Below are positions 21,395 through 31,544 of a DNA stretch of 64,000 nt, one piece after another (the stretch's first letter is position 1; every line of letters starts with the position of its first letter). The translations under genes and the position numbers were made by a program. The notes under the pieces were generated by a model. That model did not search any database. It saw only the letters and a program-made list of their open reading frames with translations, and had not been told where the DNA came from. The stretch is from Coccinella septempunctata (Eukaryota > Arthropoda > Insecta > Coleoptera > Coccinellidae), in NCBI RefSeq assembly GCF_907165205.1, contig NC_058192.1:40142001-40206000 (forward strand). The letters run 5' to 3'.

Positions 21395-21936
21395 TATTAT
21401 GAATTGTGCATTTATTACTGGTATTTTTACATCTGTATTAAAGCTTTCAATGATAAAACTGCTATATAAATCTGGCTGTGTTGACGATCTTAACAATTAC
21501 CGACCTATTAATATTTTGAGAACCTTTGCTGAAATCTTTGAAAAAATTCTTTCTGATCGCCTAATTAATTTTTTCAAGAAACATGATATTCTTCACTCAG
21601 CTCAACACGGTTTCATAAATGAAAAGAGTACAAGTACAACAATTTTTGAGCTGACTCGAACTGTTATTGTAACAATTAAAAAGGGAGAAGTTCCAGTTTG
21701 CCTTTTTCTAGACATTTCCAAAGCTTTTGATCCTGTAGACCATAGTATATTATTAAGTAAACTTGCAGCATATGGTATAAGGAATAATCAATTGAAACTC
21801 ATAGAGTGCATCCTACAAGAGCGAAGGCAAAAAGTATACTATTACTATCAATGATAAAAGCTTTATTTCTGAAGAGGAAGATATCCTTAATGGGGTAGTT
21901 CAAGGTAGCATTTTATGTCCTTATTGTTTATATTTA

Positions 21937-23240
21937 CACTGCGCAAAAAAATTTACGCACATTATGGAAATCTCAAATTTATTCTACAACTGAAGGTGTT
22001 CTCAATGATAATTATTTTTATCAGAATTATGAATGCATATGTTATCCACTTTCAACGGTTTTCTTCAATACAGATGTTTTTTCACAGCAAGAATAAAAAA
22101 AGATGATATTATCAGATTTTGAATGTATTGGCTCCATTCTAAAATCAGTTGTTCTCGATCAATAGTTTTTCTTTCGTTTGATTTTCTACACCCGATCGCT
22201 ATGCAACGCGAAACACGCAATTTGACCCAAGAGGAATGCGCCCAAGCGGTAGTTTTGCGAGAAGAAGGGTGGACATACACAAGAATTGCAGAAAGGTTTG
22301 GAGTTTCCCATACAAGTCTGTCCAGAATGTTGCAGCGATTAAGGGAGACAGGTATGAATGTCCGAAGACCAGGACAGGGTAGACCACGGGTAACAAGATT
22401 CAAGAACGTTACTTGAGAGTTTCTTCGTTGAGACAACGGTTTTCAACCGCTCGCCTCCTTCAAATTCAGCTTGAGCAAACTCATGAGGTGCAAATTAGAA
22501 CTCAGACAATAAGAAATCGCCTCAGAGAAAATGATTTAAGGCCTCGTGTCGCGGCAAGAGGCCCAGCTCTTACCCCAGCCCATCGAAGGGCGCGTTTGGA
22601 TTTTGCGAGAGAGCATATCCATTGGGAAGAGGCTGATTTGGAAAGAGTTCTCTTCACAGATGAGTCTAGATTCTGCCTCTACCATTGTGATCGACGTTCC
22701 CTTGTATACAGACGTCCATATGAAAGATATGCAATTTCCTGAATACTACTGGTTTCGGGGGAGGATCGACTATGGTATGGGTGGAATATCTTTGACTGCT
22801 CGCACAGACCTAGTGGTCGTTGATAATGGAGCTATGAATGCTGATAAGTATATAAGGAACATTCTTGAAGAGCATGTAGTGCCATTTGCCCCATACATTG
22901 GGGGCATCCAACTCGGAGAAATCTGGGAAGGATTAGATCAGAACATTTTAAGGTCACTTATTTTGAGTATGAACCGTCGTTGCCGAGCTGTAATTAACGC
23001 AAGGGGAGGAAATACCAAGTATTAAATCACTTATCAGCATTTCAGTATTTTGAAAATTGTTCATTTCTCTTCTTTCACATAAGATTCGGTGAAATCCTGA
23101 ATTTTTCTTCCATTTAATGTGTCTTGTTTCGTTCAAAACCTTCCCGAGAGAACATAAGAAATAAGTTATAAAGTCAATGTAGAGTTAACTTTCATTAAAA
23201 TTGAGATTTTCAGAATGTGCGTTAATTTTTTTGCGCAGTG
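21937..23240 (+). mobile_element. Tc1/mariner transposon relic
   Basis: Terminal inverted repeats of about 44 bp begin CACTGCGCAAAAAAATT at 21937 and mirror at 23197-23240, with a few mismatches. The TA target duplication is intact (21935-21936, 23241-23242). The element is 1304 bp long and carries a broken transposase on the plus strand. It sits inside the CR1-like RT, immediately before the YVDD block. Confidence 0.95.
22201..23024 (+). pseudogene. Tc1-type transposase, frameshifted and missing its last catalytic residues
   Basis: The N-terminal helix-turn-helix is clear from 22201 (NLTQEECAQAVVLREEGWTY, then RIAERFGVSHTSLSRML and a GRPR linker). After a frameshift near 22400 comes the second helix-turn-helix and the start of the DDE domain with FTDESRF (first catalytic Asp). 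A second frameshift near 22740 leads to GISLTARTDLVVVDNGAMN and HVVPFAPYIGG. The block with the second Asp (QDN-AR-PH in the family) and the third acidic residue is deleted: the frame jumps from PYIGG directly to LDQNILRSLILSMNRRCRAV, the C-terminal end. Two frameshifts plus this deletion make it inactive. Confidence 0.9.
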
Positions 23241-23584
23241 TATATGAATGACTTACCGTGCAATATTGACCAATTGTTGAATCATGTATGTTGATGACAC
23301 GAATATTATCAAGATCTAAGATATTACGTAATACATTTCAGTTGAAAGGAGAATTAAATAATGCCTTTTTAAGTGTTGAAAACTGATACACATCAAACAG
23401 TCTTAAATAGAATGCCGAAAGAACAGAATGTATAATTTTCACTCTTCACGATCAAAACTCCAATTGCCAAATGAAATCAAGTAAACATTTCAGAATCCAC
23501 CAAGTTCCTTGGTGTTCATGGAGATTCTTAGTTGGAATGGGATTTACATATACATCACTTAAATAGAAGACTGAATTCAACTAT

Positions 23585-23997
23585 TGTCGTAAACAGACTT
23601 TTCTCGAAGGACCTTGGTTCAAAACCTTTCTAATATTTCAAATGAAAATAATTCTGTCAACGAAATGCTCTTTAATTTCGTGGACTCACCCAGTTTATGG
23701 TGTCGTAATCCTTGAGAGCGTTCTCACCATGCACTGCAGAATCAGTTTTTGTTCGTCCACTTTCGAAACTCTCACAACCAGTGATAACTGAAGGATGTTT
23801 TTTTTTTGTAATTTTAAATCGCAAAAGCCGTTAATAGCTGTCTGTTCTCGCACTCGATCTTGAAAACTACTGACTGTTCTCCTGGCCTTGCGTATCGCAC
23901 CTGCTTCGGTCCACAAAAAAAATTGAGCATTTCGCATGTGAAATAAACCCGAAATTTAAATTAAGGAAAACAAAATAAAATTAGGTTGTTTACAACA
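23585..23997 (-). repeat. BEL element 3' LTR
   Basis: The copy nearest the gag end. It begins tgtcgtaaacag and ends tttacaaca on the plus strand. Compared with the other LTR it shows about eleven substitutions and two small indels, for example a missing duplicated 'actgc'. An aataaa string occurs in it on the plus strand only; I did not identify the element's own polyadenylation signal. Confidence 0.93.
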
Positions 23998-25099
23998 TTT
24001 TCCACCCACCAAAAACGTGGCATCTATGTGAAGCGTGTGAAGCTGAGCAAACTATACATTTTTGCTGATCGCCAGAAGAAGTTAGATAAGCTGAAGTCGT
24101 TGAAGACCTCTGGAAGAGAGAGCCTTTATTTTTATCCGTAGTGGTAACCTGAGGTGTTGTACCTTTGTGTTTCGAAAGTATTGATGATGCTGATGGCATC
24201 ATACATTGTACAGATTCTGAAGCCTTGCAATGATTAGTTAGAAAAGTGTTGAGATTTTTATATGTAGGCATATCTGTCGTGCTATGCTCAAGCTCAAAAT
24301 CGGTTCTAGTTTTGGCATCCAATTTTTGTAACAAAATATTAAACATTACGAAATCCCATGAATCCGTGTCAAATTTTAAAACATTGAGTGCAGCAAGGTT
24401 TTCTGAAAATATATCTAGTAAATGCCTTAACTCCTTAGAAGAAGGTTTCTGTAAAGGTTGAGCCATGTAAATTTCATTAATATAGGTTGTGGCTAGAAAA
24501 CGTCTGTTCTGATATCTACTAGTGAGTGCATCATACGCTACTTGATAATTGTCCTCGACCATAGAAATAGCTTTTAGTAAATTGAAAGGTTCGTTTCTCA
24601 AGGATGTCAACAAATAATGAAATTTTTCAATCTTGCTCAAACTCGAATTATTATGAATGATGCTGTTAAACAAATCGAAATACGAAGGCCACATTTTTAG
24701 GTTACCTTCAAAAACCGGCAAAGTAATTTTGGGCAATTTTCCTCTTGAGCCATTGCCCGAAATAGGGTTATTGGGGTGACTATTGGACTGAGAGGTAGCA
24801 TTATTAGAGTCTTTAAGAGATAACTCCAATTTCCTACTTCTAATTCCATACACATATTTATCCGCCAAAACTCTGATCTCATCTTCCTCATCAAATTGTG
24901 CATCGTGGGCAATTAAAGAAATTATTTGATTGTGAAAATCTTGGAATTCCTCATATATAGCCTCCACAAAATCTGTCCTAGCAGTAAAATTTTGTTCATA
25001 GAATTGATCATGCGAACAACTCACACCATACTCATAAATTTCCTTCAATCTATTCAAAGGTGTTCTTCGTTTCAGCATTAACTTCTTAATTTCCGACAT
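23990..25099 (-). CDS. BEL/Pao gag polyprotein (DUF1759-type capsid, zinc knuckle)
   Basis: An uninterrupted frame of 369 codons, the longest intact gag in the window. The N-terminal part (residues about 1-110) is helical and acidic; then KITLPVFEGNLKMWPSYFDL opens the BEL gag core (LPKI.LP.F.G....W..F...F...I), followed by EKFHYLLTSLRNE, YQVAYDALTSRYQNRR and a C-terminal knuckle CIVCSASHASHRC. Gag packages the element RNA in cytoplasmic particles. It ends within the 3' LTR (stop formed by LTR sequence), so no protease, RT or integrase follows. This suggests either a pol deletion or a non-autonomous element that borrows pol. Confidence 0.92.
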   Translation of the reverse strand: MSEIKKLMLKRRTPLNRLKEIYEYGVSCSHDQFYEQNFTARTDFVEAIYEEFQDFHNQIISLIAHDAQFDEEDEIRVLADKYVYGIRSRKLELSLKDSNNATSQSNSHPNNPISGNGSRGKLPKITLPVFEGNLKMWPSYFDLFNSIIHNNSSLSKIEKFHYLLTSLRNEPFNLLKAISMVEDNYQVAYDALTSRYQNRRFLATTYINEIYMAQPLQKPSSKELRHLLDIFSENLAALNVLKFDTDSWDFVMFNILLQKLDAKTRTDFELEHSTTDMPTYKNLNTFLTNHCKASESVQCMMPSASSILSKHKGTTPQVTTTDKNKGSLFQRSSTTSAYLTSSGDQQKCIVCSASHASHRCHVFGGWKML

Positions 25100-25349
25100 T
25101 ATTCGAAATAGTTAGAATTCAACCAAAATAAATGACTAATCGACGAAAATACTCCGCCTGCAGCGTCCTGGGGTGGATTGAGTAGCTTCAAGGGCACTGC
25201 AGCCGGTCTCAAGCCCGGGGAAAGGAGGACAGTTGGTGGGCAAGGTTAGCAACCTACCCACTGTAAAAGAGATTCGATGCTCAAAGTACTACTAATCGAG
25301 CCTCGGAAACCGGACGGATTTTATGGGATAACGACACTGCTAGACAAAG

Positions 25350-26190
25350 GAAAAAACGACTATGGAAATCGCGAAAATTACGAATTGGAAGTTGGAACAT
25401 AACATCATGGAACGGCAGGGAACAGGAGGTTATGATGGAGGTGAACAAACATAATATCGAGATATGTGCACTATCTGAGCTGAAGAAGAAAGGAAAAGGC
25501 AACATAAGATACCAACACCATATACTATTCTACAGCGGAAGAGAGCAACACCAGAGAGCCCAAGCCGGAGTGGGGATCCTAATACACGATAAATTTGAAG
25601 ACCATATCGATGAAGTGCAATACATAAATAGTAATATCATGTACATTGCCCTCAAAGACGAAACAACGAGAACGTACTTCATAAGCATATATGCACCGGA
25701 TGTAAACAGACCTAATGAAGAGAAAACTGCCTTTTTCGAAGAACTACAGCAGGTAATAGATGAAATACCTAAAAAATCGAAGATCTTTATAATGGGAGAC
25801 TTCAACTCTAGGATTGGTAATACAGTTCTGCCGGGTGTTATGCAAAGATTTAATGAAGATGTTATCAACAACAATGGAGAAATGCTTATAACACTATGCG
25901 CGCAGAACGAATTACGAATAAATAATACATTCTTTAAACACAAAATCCAACAAAAATATACCTTCGGTAATAAAAGAGACCAAAATTCAATGATCGACTA
26001 TATTATCACTAATAGAACAGTACATCCAAGTCAATTACTCGACGTGCGAACACTTACGTCAGCAAATGTTGGCACAGACCACGGCTTAGTGCTGTGCAAA
26101 TACCGCTTCAAAGCCATTCCCATAAAGAAGAAACAGCCACTGTATATTGAGAAATTCAACGTTGACATTTTTCAAGAGAATCATTCAATA
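25350..26190 (+). pseudogene. RTE endonuclease domain
   Basis: A long intact frame. Motifs in order: IGSWNITSWNGREQEVM (metal-binding Asn), ALSELKKKGKGN (position of the catalytic Glu), AGVGILIHDKF, YFISIYAPD, IFIMGDFNSRIG (catalytic GDFN), MIDYIITNR and VGTDHGLVLCKYRF (catalytic SDH-like block as TDH). These define the AP-type endonuclease that nicks the target. The frame then reads EKFNVDIFQEN, the usual RTE linker, and is lost in the inserted repeat near 26170. Confidence 0.88.
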
Positions 26191-26742
26191 TGTCTCAGCA
26201 GAATCTGCAAAATGAAAGAATTTGTGGAAAAGGTGACAAAATCAGTTTTTCACAGAAATGCTCCATTTTCGATAAACATTCAAATATCTTTTTTCGTGAA
26301 GAAGGTTATCACCTGTATTTTACCTTTTCGGAATCCTCACAAAATAGGCAACTTTTTAACGTAATATGCAGAAAAGGTCTAGTGTCTTTTTTTTATATCA
26401 CGTCAGATAGAATTCAGCACAAAAAAACACTTCCTTCAGAACATGAATTTTAATTTTTTTTTTCAGAATCCCTGTATAATATTTTGTGGTATTTTTCATT
26501 GCATGAAGTGAAGTAATCATTCAACAAAATTTACGGAAAAAAAACTGATTCGAAAAGTATTTAATTGTAGCTTCCGCAAGAGAGAAAGCATTTTAAGTGA
26601 AAAAATTCAACACTTTCATAAAACATCAAATATCTCGAAAACTGTGAGACTTTCATGAGAACAATTTTTTCACATCAGGTAGAGCACATTCTGATCTACT
26701 TTCCGTTTTCGTTTGACGTGGTCTTTACGGGACACCCTGTAT
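26164..26742 (+). repeat. Dispersed 0.58-kb repeat (second copy 63418-64000)
   Basis: The sequence from gacatttttcaagagaat (26164) to gggacaccctgtatat (26742) recurs in the same orientation at the right edge of the window with about 95% identity. It contains an 87-codon open frame in both copies (26190-26453, 63444-63707) starting MSQQNLQNERI or MLQQNLQNERI, and both copies keep it open. It ends in the ACACCCTGTATA-type terminus common among insect MITEs. In this copy it occupies the place of the RTE reverse transcriptase. Confidence 0.85.
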
Positions 26743-27121
26743 ATCTACCGATAGTAAAGTCCGCATATACAAAACAGTCGTAAGACCAATACTTACATAT
26801 GCAGTGGAAACTCGAGCGGATACAGCAAAAACAAAGAACATGATGAGGGTAGCTGAGATGAAAACGTTGAGAACTATAAAAGGAGTGAGCTTAAGAGACC
26901 AAATAAGGAGTGACGCTATAAGGGAAGATCTGAACATTCAGGACGTAGTCCGATTCACGAGATCGAGACGACGTTATTGGAGAGACCACGTCGACAGGAT
27001 GACGGAAGATCGATGGGCAAAATGGGCAAAGGATGGAAGACCAAATTCACGGAGACCCCCCGGCCGACCTCCGAAGAGATGGGACGAAAGCTGGACATCT
27101 GTTTCCCAGGAGGCTGAATAG
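26743..27121 (+). pseudogene. RTE C-terminal region
   Basis: The frame gives VRIYKTVVRPILTYAVET, MRVAEMKTLRTIKGVSLRDQ, then RSRRRYWRDHVDRMTEDRWA and RRPPGRPPKRWDESW. These are standard blocks of the RTE post-RT region (..Y..VVRPILTYA.E.W, M.R.ML..I.G.., H..RM...R). It ends at 27118 with the element tail. The RT between this region and the endonuclease is missing. Confidence 0.88.
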
Positions 27122-27689
27122 TGGAAGAAACAAGACTAAGTCTTAAGAAAAGAGAAAGAAGAGAAGAAGACGAAAATACGTTGAGATCTTTCAACACAAT
27201 CAATTGAGCAAAATAATCAATAACAACGACGCACGTTCAGATTCCCAACCGCAAATCTCAATATAATTTCAAGACAAAAAAGGAATGGAAATCTTAAAAA
27301 ACTGCATAGTTGAATAATTTCTTACGTGTAGACGTATGTGAAATGATTATTCTAATAATTCCAGATAAAACCTTATTTAAGTGAGTTGTTCAATTAGATG
27401 GCAATTTTTTGGTTATTTCAATCAACGTAAACAAAGCAGATGAATGTAAAGAGCGTTTGACGAATGAAGAGCAGATGACTCCGTGATTGTCGACACGCAA
27501 ATGAGGCAGAGATATGATCTGAAAGACCGATTCCACAAATAAAAATCGCGCACGCTTTCGGTTTGACGACAATATGTGCGCGACAATTGAAATGAAGAAT
27601 GTGTAATTTTAAAGGGGGATTTCAGCAACGTTCAAAATGGCCGCACTAAACTGAATAAAAATTTTCTGAAAATTAATGATAGATATTTA

Positions 27690-27717
27690 AAGCTGATCCG
27701 GCTCGATAGGGCCAAAA
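27690..27717 (-). promoter_or_regulatory. BEL primer-binding site (tRNA-Tyr-like)
   Basis: Immediately inside the 5' LTR the plus strand reads atccggctcgatagggcca. It resembles the 3' end of animal tRNA-Tyr as I recall it (TCCGGCTCGAAGGA plus CCA) with one inserted base and one mismatch. The position and the terminal CCA/TGG support a primer-binding site; the tRNA identity rests on memory. Confidence 0.55.
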
Positions 27718-28134
27718 TGTCGTAAACAGACTTTTCTCGAAGGACCTTGGTTCAAAACCTGTCTAATATTTTAAATGAAAATAATTTTGTCAACGAAATG
27801 CTCTTTAATTTCGTGGACTTACCCAGTTTATGGTGTTGTAATCCTTGAGAGCGCCCTCACCATGCACTGCACTGCAGAATCAGTTTTTGTTCGTCCACTT
27901 TCGAAACTCACAACCAGTGATAACTGAAGGATGTTTTTTTTTTGTAATTTTAAATCGCAAAAGCCGTTAATAGCTGTCTGTTCTCGCACTCGATCTTGAA
28001 AACGACTGACTGTTCTCCTGGCCTTGCGTATCGCACCTGCTTCGGTCCACAAAAAAAGAGGAGCATTTCGCATGTGAAATAAACCCGAAATTTAAATTAA
28101 GGAAAACAAAATAAAATAAGGTTGTTTACAACAA
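27718..28134 (-). repeat. BEL element 5' LTR
   Basis: Direct repeat of 23585-23997 with the same termini. It is slightly longer because of a duplicated 5-bp 'actgc'. The ACTAT duplication directly follows it. Confidence 0.93.
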
Positions 28135-28264
28135 CTATATATGTCATTAATGTCCCCAAAAAATCTGTTGATCTGTCCACCTTAAAGATTTTTTATTACG
28201 CTGCTTTTCAATCGAATTTGTCATAATTATTATGGTGTTTGCTGGGGAAACAGAGGCGTATTTA

Positions 28265-28590
28265 ATGTCGATGGCTCTTTAGGCAAGTACATCATCGGCG
28301 CCTCTTTAGCGGAGCTATTCTTTTCACTAGGAAGAATAGCAAACCTACCAGAGCAGCTGCCAGTCGGAGACAGAGTTCGCTGTTATCTAGGGTGGTAGCG
28401 ATAACGAAGTAGTCAAAATCAAATTGTCTACTTGTTTATTCACACCTTCGGAAACTGATTATATGTACAAGGGAGGTATGTGTAGGTATGAAATATGAGC
28501 GAATCTATCAGCAAACATACATTCGGGAAATTCTATCCGGTCACGAGCACTTTATAAAGTTTATACCGGGTGCAGTGAAAAATCAAAGGT
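28265..28590 (-). repeat. Possible Gypsy 3' LTR segment
   Basis: The sequence lies where the 3' LTR of the Gypsy element should be. On the minus strand it has gtgaataaacaag then acaatttga, loosely matching gtgaataaaacc then acaaattga in the gag leader region near 31690. That could mark a diverged R/U5 shared by the two LTRs. The similarity is short and I would not rely on it. Confidence 0.3.
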
Positions 28591-30824
28591 TCAATAAAAT
28601 GCGCCAAATCCTATATGGGAAGACTCGTCATGGTACAGCTTCATGATCTCCAGTCTCGCCAACTTTGGAACAAAACATCTGGCTGGATCAGTTCTCCTTG
28701 CCCTCCAATAAACGGTTCCGTCTTGTACTGAGAATCCCTCTTCATGTAAACTTCCATCTAGTAGTCCTATGCAGAAGGGGTCTGCCTTTTGCCATTCTCT
28801 GATAGATTGCGGAGAACCTGTAACATTACAGAGCGCCAGTATGTTGTTCTCACAGGGAAGATTTCTACTAAGATAATCAACATGCTTCATTTTTTCACCA
28901 GGACGATATTATATCTCAAAATCAAAGTCCTGCAACCGAATCCACCAACGAGCTACTCTTGGAAGCAATTCCTTCTTTAGGGCTGTGGCTCTTACAGAAT
29001 TACAATCGGTAAAAATTTTAAATTTAATGCCATACAAGTAATTTCGAAAATAGCTAGTGGCCTCTACAATGGCCAGCGTTTCAAGATCATACGAGTGATA
29101 CTTAGATTCTACAAGAGTGGTTTTTCGACTAAAATAGGCTACCGGATGTGTTTTTTTCTCCGAATCTGTTTGCATTAAAATTCCTCCAATTCCAACAGCG
29201 CTAGCATCTGTATGAAGTTCAGTTTCCCAATCAGGATTGAAGATCCTAAGTATTGGTTTTTGCGTGAGTCGTGTTATAACTTCTGAGCGGATATTTTCAC
29301 ATTGCTCAGTCCATTTAAACTCAGAGCTTTTTCTTAGTAGAGAAGAAATTGGAGCGGTGAGTGTGGCAAAATTTTTTATAAACCTTCTAAAATAACTAGC
29401 AAGACCCAAAAATTGTCGTACACCTTTCACATCTACTGGTTGAGGGGTATTTTTGAGAGATTCTATTTTACTCGGACTAGGTTTTACAGTTCCTTTTTCT
29501 ATTACTACGCCTAGAAATTCTATCGATGTTTTGAAGAATTCACATTTTTCATAATTTAAAGTAAATCCGCATTGAGATAATCGAGTTATAATTTTCTTCA
29601 GATTGTCGAGACCTTCTTCAATATTTTCACAGGGGCAAAGAACATCATCGACATAAACTAAAGCAATTATGTCTTTATAGTCTCCTAGAGCTTTATCAAT
29701 AGCTGATTGGTAACATGGTGGCGAATTAATAAAACCAAAGGGCATTCTATTATACTCATAAAGTCCATCAGGGGTTATGAAGGCTGTGATGTGTTTTGAA
29801 CTTTCTTCAATTTCAATTTGGTGGAAACCTGACTTCATATCGAGCTTCGAATAATATTTGGCGTTTTCTAATAGGTCTATTTGATTTTGAATTCTCGGCA
29901 AAGGATAATTAATTCGAAGGACCTTTTTGTTCAATTCTCTATAGTCTACGCACAATCGTATCTCACCATTACGTTTCCTAACTAGAACAATGGGACTTGC
30001 ATAATTTGATTCGCTAGGCCTAATGATGCCAGATTCTAATTGTTTTTTGATTATTTCTTTAACTTTAAGTCGTTCCTGATAGGATAAATTTCTAGCACGA
30101 AAAGCAATAGGATTATCATCCTTCAATTGAATTTTCAATCTACCTGTGGTGACTGCTTCAGGTTTTGATTGAACTGACTCGTTTATAATTTTCATGATGT
30201 TAATCTTAAGTTGTTCGTCCAATCCTGACAAATCTATTCTTGACTCGGCTTTACTATCGATTGAGAGGACTTTGAAGGGTCTGAATGTAGTTTCAAAGTC
30301 GACGCAGTTTTTATCAACCTTTACTTGAATATCTTTTTCTCTGAGAATATCCATTCGTATTAACGCATCAATATTTGTGTGAGGGATTATGTAATCACTA
30401 ACAACATTTAATTCAATTTCTATGGCAAGTCCGCATTTGTAAAATAGAATGTAAGTTGTTCCTATAGTTTTACATAAAACATTTCCTATTCCTGAGATGA
30501 ATTTCTGTTTGAGAACGATGTCGCAATTCAATTTCTTAGCAATACTTTCTTTGACCAGACTTATATCTGAGCCAGTATCTATTAAATATGAGATTTGTAC
30601 GAAATTATCGTTTTGTTTGAGTTCCCCTTCTGGATATTGGCAAATCTTTGAAGAACTTTTAGCGATCAACGTTTTGTTAGGCGAATTCGCATTTTCTCGT
30701 TTAGCGAAACAAAATTTTTCAAGATGTCCTTTTCTTTTGCAAAAATTACAAAGTAAAACTTGTCTCTCATAAGGAGGGTTTTGTGCACGTCTTTTTGTCG
30801 ATCTGCAGTCAACTGCTTTGTGTC
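28591..30824 (-). pseudogene. Ty3/Gypsy pol: knuckles, protease, RT, RNase H; integrase truncated
   Basis: Read leftwards. At 30824-30690 two CCHC knuckles (CGYLGHKAVDC, CNFCKRKGHLEKFC) end the gag part. The frame 30669-28909 is open for 586 codons: protease (YLIDTGSDISLVKE, catalytic D-T-G), RT with ESNYASPIVLVRKRNG, DYRELNKKV, YYSKLDMKSGFHQIEIE, MPFGFINSPPCYQ and the catalytic VYVDDVL, then RNase H (LHTDASAVGIGGILMQ, ESKYHSYDLETLAIVEA). The next frame (28890-28591) continues HVDYLSRN and reaches a HDESSHIG string, the start of the integrase HHCC finger, where the copy ends. The integrase catalytic core is missing. Confidence 0.92.
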
Positions 30825-31544
30825 CTAAATAACCACATTTTCTACATTGACCATTGAATCTACTTTCATTTGATTTGATCTTTTTCTACTATTATCTGAG
30901 ACTAGTGGAGCGTCGGAATCATATGAAGAAAGCAATTTCAGCAGCTCCATCTCGTCCTTAGGTTCTTGTAATACTACTCTATTCTTTACTTCGGTATTAG
31001 TAATATCATGTGTTACCAAGCTCAAAACTATTTCCCAGGGAAACTTATTATAAAATTTCCTGATCGAATTCAACTTGACATGAGCATACTCTACTAATGA
31101 ACTAAAATTTGCGCTACTTATCAACATGCTCTCTTTAAGCCTCGTAGCCGGAATTCCTTTCTCAGGGAACGCTATCTCTAAATCCCTAGAAAATGTTGAC
31201 CAATTTCTAAGAATCGGTTTCCAATTTTGATAAAATTTGGCTGCACGGCCTTTCAGGGCTTGCCCAGCTTTCAATACTACAACAGTATCAGAAATACCTG
31301 TTTCGAGTTTAATTCGATCTACTTCCTCAATCCACTCCTTGGTAGAAAAGGGTGTATCGTCGGGGTCAAACTGGGCTAACGAAAATTGTGCGGTCACCAC
31401 GTGGTCAGTGTCGTTCCTTGAACTAGACATGTTGGCTAGCAGCTCCATCATCTTCATTTGAAGTTGGGCCTGGTTCTCCATTATCCGCATTACCGAAATG
31501 GCTTCACTTTCTTGGGGAGCGTTGTTGAGATTTTGCTGATCCAT
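30825..31544 (-). CDS. Gypsy gag
   Basis: An open frame of 239 codons from an ATG at 31544 (MDQQNLNNAPQESEAISVMR). It has a capsid-like core: FSTKEWIEEVDRIK, LKGRAAKFYQNWKPILRNWS, FSRDLEIAFPEKGIPATRLK and EYAHVKLNSIRKF, as in insect Gypsy gags (W....D.....F). The frame breaks just before the first CCHC knuckle, which continues in another frame. A single frame change between capsid and nucleocapsid could be mutation or programmed; the sequence alone does not decide. Confidence 0.82.
   Translation of the reverse strand: MDQQNLNNAPQESEAISVMRIMENQAQLQMKMMELLANMSSSRNDTDHVVTAQFSLAQFDPDDTPFSTKEWIEEVDRIKLETGISDTVVVLKAGQALKGRAAKFYQNWKPILRNWSTFSRDLEIAFPEKGIPATRLKESMLISSANFSSLVEYAHVKLNSIRKFYNKFPWEIVLSLVTHDITNTEVKNRVVLQEPKDEMELLKLLSSYDSDAPLVSDNSRKRSNQMKVDSMVNVENVVI

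Larger units (their letters stand above)
25153..27168 (+). mobile_element. RTE-clade non-LTR element, RT deleted
   Basis: The insert lies between two copies of gacgaaaatac (25142-25152 and 27169-27179), an 11-bp target duplication. It opens with the GC-rich leader typical of RTE elements (ggttagcaacctaccc near 25245), then an endonuclease (25350-26190), a repeat (26164-26742) where the RT should be, and the RTE C-terminal region (26743-27121). It ends in an A/G-rich tail. It lies inside the BEL element, between its leader and gag. Confidence 0.9.
23585..28134 (-). mobile_element. BEL/Pao LTR retrotransposon with gag but no pol, carrying an RTE insertion
   Basis: Two direct repeats bound the element: 23585-23997 and 27718-28134, each TGTCGTAAAC..TTACAACA, with roughly a dozen differences between them. 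The 5-bp duplication ACTAT flanks it (23580-23584, 28135-28139). On the element (minus) strand the order is 5' LTR, leader, gag (25099-23990), a purine-rich ggtgggtggaaaa next to the 3' LTR. Pol is absent: gag runs straight into the 3' LTR. An RTE element sits between leader and gag (25153-27168). Without it the element would be about 2.5 kb. Confidence 0.93.
20836..28260 (+). pseudogene. CR1-like RT, split by three insertions
   Basis: One reverse transcriptase can be followed through four pieces: 20836-20997 (VVKHLKKSSSSGLDQIPSIV), 21397-21936 (YKSGCVDDLNNYRPINIL, QHGFINEKSTS, LDISKAFDPVDHSILLSKL, GVVQGSIL), 23243-23584 (YMNDLPCNID, then YVDDTN) and 28140-28260 (INVPKKSVDLSTLKIFYYAA). These are in the correct RT order: fingers, palm with the first Asp, catalytic YVDD, thumb. 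The interruptions are a MITE (20998-21394), a Tc1/mariner relic (21937-23240) and a BEL/Pao element (23585-28134). Many point lesions exist as well. The clade is CR1-like within the Jockey superfamily. Confidence 0.85.
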
